Below are positions 58,988 through 64,000 of a stretch of 64,000 nt of DNA, piece by piece; position 1 is the first letter of the stretch; each line of letters opens with the position of its first letter. Under the pieces are notes generated by a model. The model had not been told where the DNA came from. It was given only the letters and a program-made list of their open reading frames with translations, and searched no databases. A program made the translations under genes and the position numbers. The stretch is from an uncultured Clostridia bacterium. GTDB lineage: Bacteria; Bacillota; Clostridia; Oscillospirales; Acutalibacteraceae. The DNA is taken from assembly GCA_946186245.1 (NCBI GenBank), contig CAMHMN010000001.1:124001-188000 (forward strand), given 5' to 3'.

Positions 58988-61900
58988 TTACGCTCTCTTT
59001 TTCTTGGGCTGTTTTTCGGCGTCCTCGCGGGTTTCGCCCTGATAGATTCTGTAATTGCCCTTAGTAGATTTCTTTACAACGTACAGGGCGCTGTCGGCAC
59101 ACTTCAACGCTTCGGAAACAGCAGACATGCTGGCTTCCTGTGAAGTGGCAATACCGATAGAGCAATTGACTCGTCTGTTCTTAGGCACTTCAAAGTCATG
59201 ACCCATCTTGGACTTGATTTCGCCCTCAAATCCGTTGGATTCGTTGAGCTTCTGATAAATCGCCTGCGCCGCTTTTTCGCCCTCTTTTTCATCGGCGTCG
59301 GGCAGGATCACAAGGAATTCGTCACCGCCGTAACGCACGCTGTAGCCGGTATCACCGATGATGCTCTTGAAAAGATTGGCAAATGACACAAGCAGCACGT
59401 CGCCGATGTCGTGACCGAAGGTGTCGTTATAGAACTTGAAGTTGTCAAGGTCGATATACAGTACGGTGGTCGGAATCTCGCGGGTTCTCTTCTTGGCTGC
59501 CAGCTTGTTGAATTCTTCCTCAAGATACTTGGCGAAGCCCTGACGGTTGAGCAGACCGGTAAGCATATCTGTCACCGAGGTCTTTTCAAGCTTTGCGTTC
59601 ATTTCCTGAATTTCCAGACGTGCCTGCAGACGGCGGGTGGAATCAATGAGCTGACGGAATGTGAACCTGATAATGCTGAGATCGTCTTCATCGAGCAAAT
59701 CGTAGTTATGGACAAAATTGTCATGAGATTCAATGTAACCGACCAGGAGATGTGTGAGCTGATCTCTGTCATAAACCGGTACGCAGAGCATCGAGAATAC
59801 GTTGTTGATGCCAAAATTCTCGATAAACTGTGAGTAATCGTAGAATCGCTTTTCTGTACGGGTGATAACAAACGGCTGCTGAAGAGAACGGAAGAAGTCC
59901 ACCATTTTGTTGATGCGGAAGTGGCTGATATCCAGATTTTTCTCTTCATAGTCGGTGGTGATATTGTCGCCGTCAATGGAGAACATAAGCACATTGTCCA
60001 CATTGAAATTGCGTTTGATGAGTTTGACGGATTTCTTATACAGTTCCTGAACGTTTTCGACTGTATCACTGTTCATCAGCTTCTGCCATGATGAGAGGAA
60101 GCGAATGTTCTTGTTTTGTCTGTCAAGCTCCAGCTCAGAGCCGACGCGCCTTGCAAGCTCGATCAGCTGGAAGGAAGTGACGTTTTTCAGTCCGGAGCCG
60201 ATCTTTTTGGTTGCGACGTTTTTATTGTTCAGTATGGCAAACAGTCTGTCGGCTTTTTCATTGCATCCATGCTTCTTGAAATGATCAATGCACTTGTTGA
60301 GGACTTTTTTGAAGTTGTCCATGTCGCCTTTTTCCTTGTAGAATGCGGACTGTTCAATGGCAAAGATCATGTAAACGAAGAAGTAAAGGTCATCGGCGCG
60401 TTCCATGTGGTACTTTGCTTTGTCGAAGTAATTCTGCGCCTCTTCGGGATTGTTTTTTTTCAGGAGAAGTGCCTTGCTGATGTAGAAAAGGAACAGTTCG
60501 TTATCCCAGGCGGTATAGTCGGGCGTTTCTTCGGAATAGAGCAGGTGATGAAGAATGTACTCCATCTTGTTGAGATAGAACTGCGCGTTGTATTCGATAT
60601 GCAGCTTGTAGTTGCAATAGACCATCATACCATAGAGCTTGGACATATTACAATATTTGAGGTTGATCTGATCCAGATATTTCATAATGCGGATTGTCGT
60701 GGAGATCATATCAATGGCAACGCTGTATTCATCCATGAGTATCTCGTTGATAGCCATGTTATAGAGGGTCATACCGATTTCATCCGCGAAGCCCAGTTTA
60801 TACCAGACGTCAATCGCGGAATTGAAAAAGTCACTGGCGTAGTTATAGTGACCCATGATGATCCTGTTGTAGCCCAATCCGTTGTAAATAATGCCGGCTT
60901 CACGCATGTTATCGGTCTGCTCGTAAACCTTGAGCTGACACTTGTAATAATAATCGGCCACGTTGAAATAACCGTATCTGATAGTGAATCGGATATGCTT
61001 TTCCCACATGAGAAGCAGCAGATAATCGTTCTTCAGCTCCTTGGCGATGTTGGTGCTGGTGACGACATGATCGCGGCTCTCACAGAAATTCAAGGAATCA
61101 CGGTAGAAGGTCTGGTCGTTGCCGTAACCGAAAGCGACCACATAAGCCAGGTTATTTAGATATTTGTACTTCCGGGCAAGGGAAAGGAAGTCGTTGTCGA
61201 TTTCATATGTCACGCCGAACGCAGAAACCAGATAATCCTGATTCCAGCCTCTCATCATTGCCTTGTAGCGGAGAAGATCCGCCTGGAACATGAGGAAGCC
61301 GTCGCCGCTGCCGTAAGCAATCCGCTTGCATTCCAGGACATAGTCCATGGCCTTGGATTCATTTCGTTTGTAGATGTTGGCCAGACAAGCCAGCTCGTTA
61401 AAGTTATATTCGTAGTTGATTTCATGCAGATCCTTGTTGGTGATATAGATCCCGCGCATGATTTCGCTCATTTCGATGGCTTCATCGTAATCTCCGTTCA
61501 GAAAATGAGCGTTGCCGTAAATGTTGTAGAAAATATATCTTTCCTTTGCCGTAACGAACATATCGCCCGATTCCAGCTTCTGACGAATGACTTCAAAATA
61601 CATCAGCGCCTGTTCCAGACAAAGCAGATTGATCATGTTGTTGAGCATGATCAGATAGACGGCAAAGAAGGCCTTATCAGGGACAAAGGGAATATGACGG
61701 TTATCCGACACGATCATGCTGTCGAATTCCCAGTAAAGCATCATATTCTTGGTTTCGATACGTCTGGAGAATAGATCCCACATATCCTGAATATAATCGT
61801 CGACCTCGTACTTTTCGTTGAAGTCAGCCAGCACCGAAAAATGCTTTTCCGTGCTGGTGTGAGTGAGCTTCTCCAAAAACACCAGGAGAGATCTTTCGCA

Positions 61901-62380
61901 GTACTGGAGGTTGTCAAAAATCATGAGAAGAGGAACTGCGTCTGCGATGGTATTGAATACCTTGATAATGTCCGAGATAAACTGATTGCGCTCAAATTCG
62001 GCTTCGTTCCGCACAATGGTTTCCACACGGCGGCAGGTACCGCATTCAAAATAGGTTTTGAACACATTGATATGCAGCGGGTACACGTCACAGTCCGCCA
62101 GAAAGGACGAATACTCCATCTCGGAAAAATACCGCTTGTACAGCGCGCCGATCCAGTCGAGCAGCGGGGCATAGGCGCCCTGCATCATACCAGGTTTGAA
62201 TTCGTGATAAAGTGTCTGAACGGCATTCTCATTATCAGTCGAGGCAACAAGGACGTCTTCAAACTTAATCGTAAAAGTATTGCTGTATTTAATGAAAAGC
62301 AGCTTGCCGTTTTTTTGATAGGCGTCGTTCATCAAAGAGGCAACTAAGCTGTTAACGTCTTTTTTTGAAGTACCTTCCAC
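58988..62380 (-). CDS. Large TPR-GAF-GGDEF diguanylate cyclase with degenerate NTPase-like N-terminus
   Basis: 1130 aa, soluble. Residues ~1-230 resemble the NTPase start of ATPase/TPR regulators: LLMIFDNLQYCERSLLVFLE near 152-171 looks like a Walker B strand, but no Walker A is visible. Residues ~240-760 are helical TPR-like repeats, ~800-935 a GAF-like domain and ~950-1110 a GGDEF domain with intact RYGGDEFLVI near 1017 and DLDNFKFYNDTFGHDIGD. The RxxD inhibitory site is absent. GTG start. Predicted to make c-di-GMP in response to a ligand sensed by the TPR/GAF part. Confidence 0.85.
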   Translation of the reverse strand: MEGTSKKDVNSLVASLMNDAYQKNGKLLFIKYSNTFTIKFEDVLVASTDNENAVQTLYHEFKPGMMQGAYAPLLDWIGALYKRYFSEMEYSSFLADCDVYPLHINVFKTYFECGTCRRVETIVRNEAEFERNQFISDIIKVFNTIADAVPLLMIFDNLQYCERSLLVFLEKLTHTSTEKHFSVLADFNEKYEVDDYIQDMWDLFSRRIETKNMMLYWEFDSMIVSDNRHIPFVPDKAFFAVYLIMLNNMINLLCLEQALMYFEVIRQKLESGDMFVTAKERYIFYNIYGNAHFLNGDYDEAIEMSEIMRGIYITNKDLHEINYEYNFNELACLANIYKRNESKAMDYVLECKRIAYGSGDGFLMFQADLLRYKAMMRGWNQDYLVSAFGVTYEIDNDFLSLARKYKYLNNLAYVVAFGYGNDQTFYRDSLNFCESRDHVVTSTNIAKELKNDYLLLLMWEKHIRFTIRYGYFNVADYYYKCQLKVYEQTDNMREAGIIYNGLGYNRIIMGHYNYASDFFNSAIDVWYKLGFADEIGMTLYNMAINEILMDEYSVAIDMISTTIRIMKYLDQINLKYCNMSKLYGMMVYCNYKLHIEYNAQFYLNKMEYILHHLLYSEETPDYTAWDNELFLFYISKALLLKKNNPEEAQNYFDKAKYHMERADDLYFFVYMIFAIEQSAFYKEKGDMDNFKKVLNKCIDHFKKHGCNEKADRLFAILNNKNVATKKIGSGLKNVTSFQLIELARRVGSELELDRQNKNIRFLSSWQKLMNSDTVENVQELYKKSVKLIKRNFNVDNVLMFSIDGDNITTDYEEKNLDISHFRINKMVDFFRSLQQPFVITRTEKRFYDYSQFIENFGINNVFSMLCVPVYDRDQLTHLLVGYIESHDNFVHNYDLLDEDDLSIIRFTFRQLIDSTRRLQARLEIQEMNAKLEKTSVTDMLTGLLNRQGFAKYLEEEFNKLAAKKRTREIPTTVLYIDLDNFKFYNDTFGHDIGDVLLVSFANLFKSIIGDTGYSVRYGGDEFLVILPDADEKEGEKAAQAIYQKLNESNGFEGEIKSKMGHDFEVPKNRRVNCSIGIATSQEASMSAVSEALKCADSALYVVKKSTKGNYRIYQGETREDAEKQPKKKRA

Positions 62381-62426
62381 TTATGATCATTCCTTTGCGC
62401 AATTGATGAGAACTTATATATAAATA

Positions 62427-62455
62427 ATTATATCAATAAATCGCAAAAATTTCAA
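62427..62455 (-). promoter_or_regulatory. Predicted sigma-A promoter of the GGDEF gene
   Basis: On the minus strand TTGAAA (62455-62450), a 17-base spacer and TATAAT (62432-62427). The leader is about 40 bases. Confidence 0.65.
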
Positions 62456-62518
62456 CATTTTTTTAAAATAATTTGTTATTTTTTTGAAAGAATTCGGTTA
62501 TGATTTCCGTTATCGGAT

Positions 62519-64000
62519 TTACTTGTAGAAACCGGCGTTGTTAAGCAGTTCTTCGGCGGTTTGGAGCATGGTATCGGAGATGATTTCACCGCCGTTGATA
62601 CGGGCAAGCTCCTGCTTTCGCTGCTCAAAGTTCAGAGGGGTGACGGAAGTAAATGTCCTGCCGCCGGAAACATTCTTTTTGATCAGCAGATGGGTGTCAG
62701 CCTGTGCGGCCATCTGTGCCAGATGAGTAATGCAGATGATCTGCCGGGTACTGGAAACCTCGTGGAGCTTGACGCCTACCTTGTGAGCCGCTCTTCCGCT
62801 GATGCCGGTGTCGACCTCGTCAAAAATCATGGTGTCGATATCGTCTATTCCTGCGAGGACGGTTTTGATGGCAAGCATGATTCTGCTCAGCTCGCCGCCG
62901 GAAGCGATTTTGCCGATGGGTTTGGGAGGTTCTCCGGGATTGGCGGAGATAAGGAATTCCACTGTGTCGGCGCCGTTCGGAGTCAGGCTGCAAGGCTTTA
63001 TCTCGACTGCCAGTCTGACGGAAGGCATATCAAGAAAAGAAAGCTCACGCCCCACATCCTCACAGAATTTTTCAGCGGCAGCCCTGCGAAGTTCGGTCAG
63101 CTCTGCGGCTGCTTTCAGCGCGTTGTGATAGCATTCGCGCGCCTTTTGGGTCAATTCCGCAAGCAGCTCGTCCGAACGCTCGATGGAATCCAGCTCGGTA
63201 CGGGCTTTTTCAAGAAAAGCCAGCGATTCCTGTTCGTCGCCGTATTTGCGGCTGATTTTAGACAGCGTTTCAAGGCGGCTCTCTATATCGTTTAGCTCGG
63301 ATGGGTTGAAGTCATTTTCGTCATTTCTCGAGCTGATTTCGGATGAAATATCCTCCAGTTCATAGACAATGCCGCTGAGCCTGTCGGCAATATCAGAGGA
63401 ACCTTCACAGACTGAAGAAATGTCCAGCAGAAGCCCGCAGCATTGCTGAAGCATGCTGATTGCACCGTCTGTGTCGTCTCCTCCGTTGAGAAGGGCGTAA
63501 GATCCGCTCAGAGAGTTGGTAATGCGCTCGGAATTTTCTATGGCGTCCCTGCGTTTTTTCAGCGAATCGGTTTCTCCCACCGTGATGGCGGCGTTTTCCA
63601 GTTCGTTAATCTGGAATCTCAGAATATCGGCGCGGCGTGCTTTTTCAGCGTCGTCCGTTCGCATTTTGCTCAGCTCATGCGCGGCGGAAGCATACGCCCT
63701 GTAGATGCCGGCGTATGCGTTGAGTTTATCGCTGTAGCCGCCGAAACTGTCCAGATACTTCCTATGACGGTCAACCGACATAAGCGCCTGGTTCTCGTGC
63801 TGACCGTGGATGTTGATCAGCAGCCGACCCACAGCGCGAAGGTCGGAAATGCTTGCGGGCCGGTCGTTGATTCTGACGGTGTTTTTTCCGTCAGAGCGTA
63901 TCTCACGGCGCAGCATCAGAAAGCCGCCGTTATCCGGATCAGGATCAAAACCCAGCTCGGAAAGCTCGCCCAGCGTGGAAGGGGAGAGGCAGTCGAATTC
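62519..64000 (-). CDS. recN: DNA repair ATPase RecN, C-terminal part (gene continues beyond window)
   Basis: 493 codons visible; the frame is still open at the last base, so the N-terminal head with Walker A lies outside. Visible parts: end of the first ATPase lobe (VRINDRPASISDLRAVG, INIHGQHENQAL), ~220 residues of coiled coil, then the second lobe with ABC signature IASGGELSRIMLAIK and Walker B TMIFDEVDTGISG. RecN is an SMC-like protein recruited to double-strand breaks. Confidence 0.95.
   Translation of the reverse strand, partial: EFDCLSPSTLGELSELGFDPDPDNGGFLMLRREIRSDGKNTVRINDRPASISDLRAVGRLLINIHGQHENQALMSVDRHRKYLDSFGGYSDKLNAYAGIYRAYASAAHELSKMRTDDAEKARRADILRFQINELENAAITVGETDSLKKRRDAIENSERITNSLSGSYALLNGGDDTDGAISMLQQCCGLLLDISSVCEGSSDIADRLSGIVYELEDISSEISSRNDENDFNPSELNDIESRLETLSKISRKYGDEQESLAFLEKARTELDSIERSDELLAELTQKARECYHNALKAAAELTELRRAAAEKFCEDVGRELSFLDMPSVRLAVEIKPCSLTPNGADTVEFLISANPGEPPKPIGKIASGGELSRIMLAIKTVLAGIDDIDTMIFDEVDTGISGRAAHKVGVKLHEVSSTRQIICITHLAQMAAQADTHLLIKKNVSGGRTFTSVTPLNFEQRKQELARINGGEIISDTMLQTAEELLNNAGFYK

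Overview
The window looks like a chromosomal segment from a low-to-mid GC anaerobic Firmicute, most likely a gut Clostridia of the Ruminococcaceae/Oscillospiraceae type. Evidence: the Firmicute-type order rimP-nusA-rnpM-ylxQ-infB-rbfA-nrnA-truB-ribF, strong AGGAGG ribosome sites, many TTG/GTG starts, a reverse rubrerythrin, luxS and an oligoendopeptidase F. No rRNA, tRNA, CRISPR array, phage genes or full insertion sequence was seen. Species cannot be named from the sequence alone.

Layout. (1) 1-5135: a double-AAA+ ATPase (cut by the window edge), an atypical protein kinase, a TerY-like VWA protein and a PP2C phosphatase, i.e. a TerY-P type kinase/VWA/phosphatase triad. (2) 5253-15272: translation and RNA operon(s), ending in a FlK-like thioesterase and a HAD phosphatase. 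(3) 15316-17932: coaX, a probable vitamin-uptake ECF S component and a lipoprotein. (4) 18229-36683: an 18-kb operon around a large tubulin-like (Tubulin_2) GTPase. It also holds a membrane VWA protein, a zinc-ribbon GTPase with a large GTPase-associated partner, a membrane pseudokinase, a Sel1-like membrane protein, a polytopic membrane protein and two unrecognised proteins. (5) 36721-38754: ECF sigma factor, anti-sigma factor and a lipoprotein carrying a copy of the anti-sigma sensor domain, with two matching ECF-type promoters. (6) 38801-48582: a seven-gene, mostly overlapping operon that looks like lipid chemistry: CDP-lipid synthase (CarS-like), two rifampin-phosphotransferase-like dikinases, phosphatidylserine decarboxylase, UbiA-type transferase, double GNAT and an AMP-forming ligase. 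(7) 48647-52915: luxS, then PAP2 and flippase-type membrane genes divergent from pssA plus a DUF4003 gene. (8) 53047-56323: YwaF-like, LiaF-like, metallophosphoesterase and lipoprotein genes. (9) 56410-64000, minus strand: pepF, reverse rubrerythrin, a large TPR/GAF/GGDEF protein and the C-terminal part of recN.

The best candidates for undescribed biology are region 4 (a putative membrane-associated, NTP-driven tubulin-like apparatus) and region 6 (a putative unusual lipid pathway with two dikinases that lack a PEP barrel). Two related ~285-bp MITE-like repeats are present. One splits the region 4 operon and is flanked by 11-bp direct repeats; the other has a further 93-bp palindromic element nested in it.
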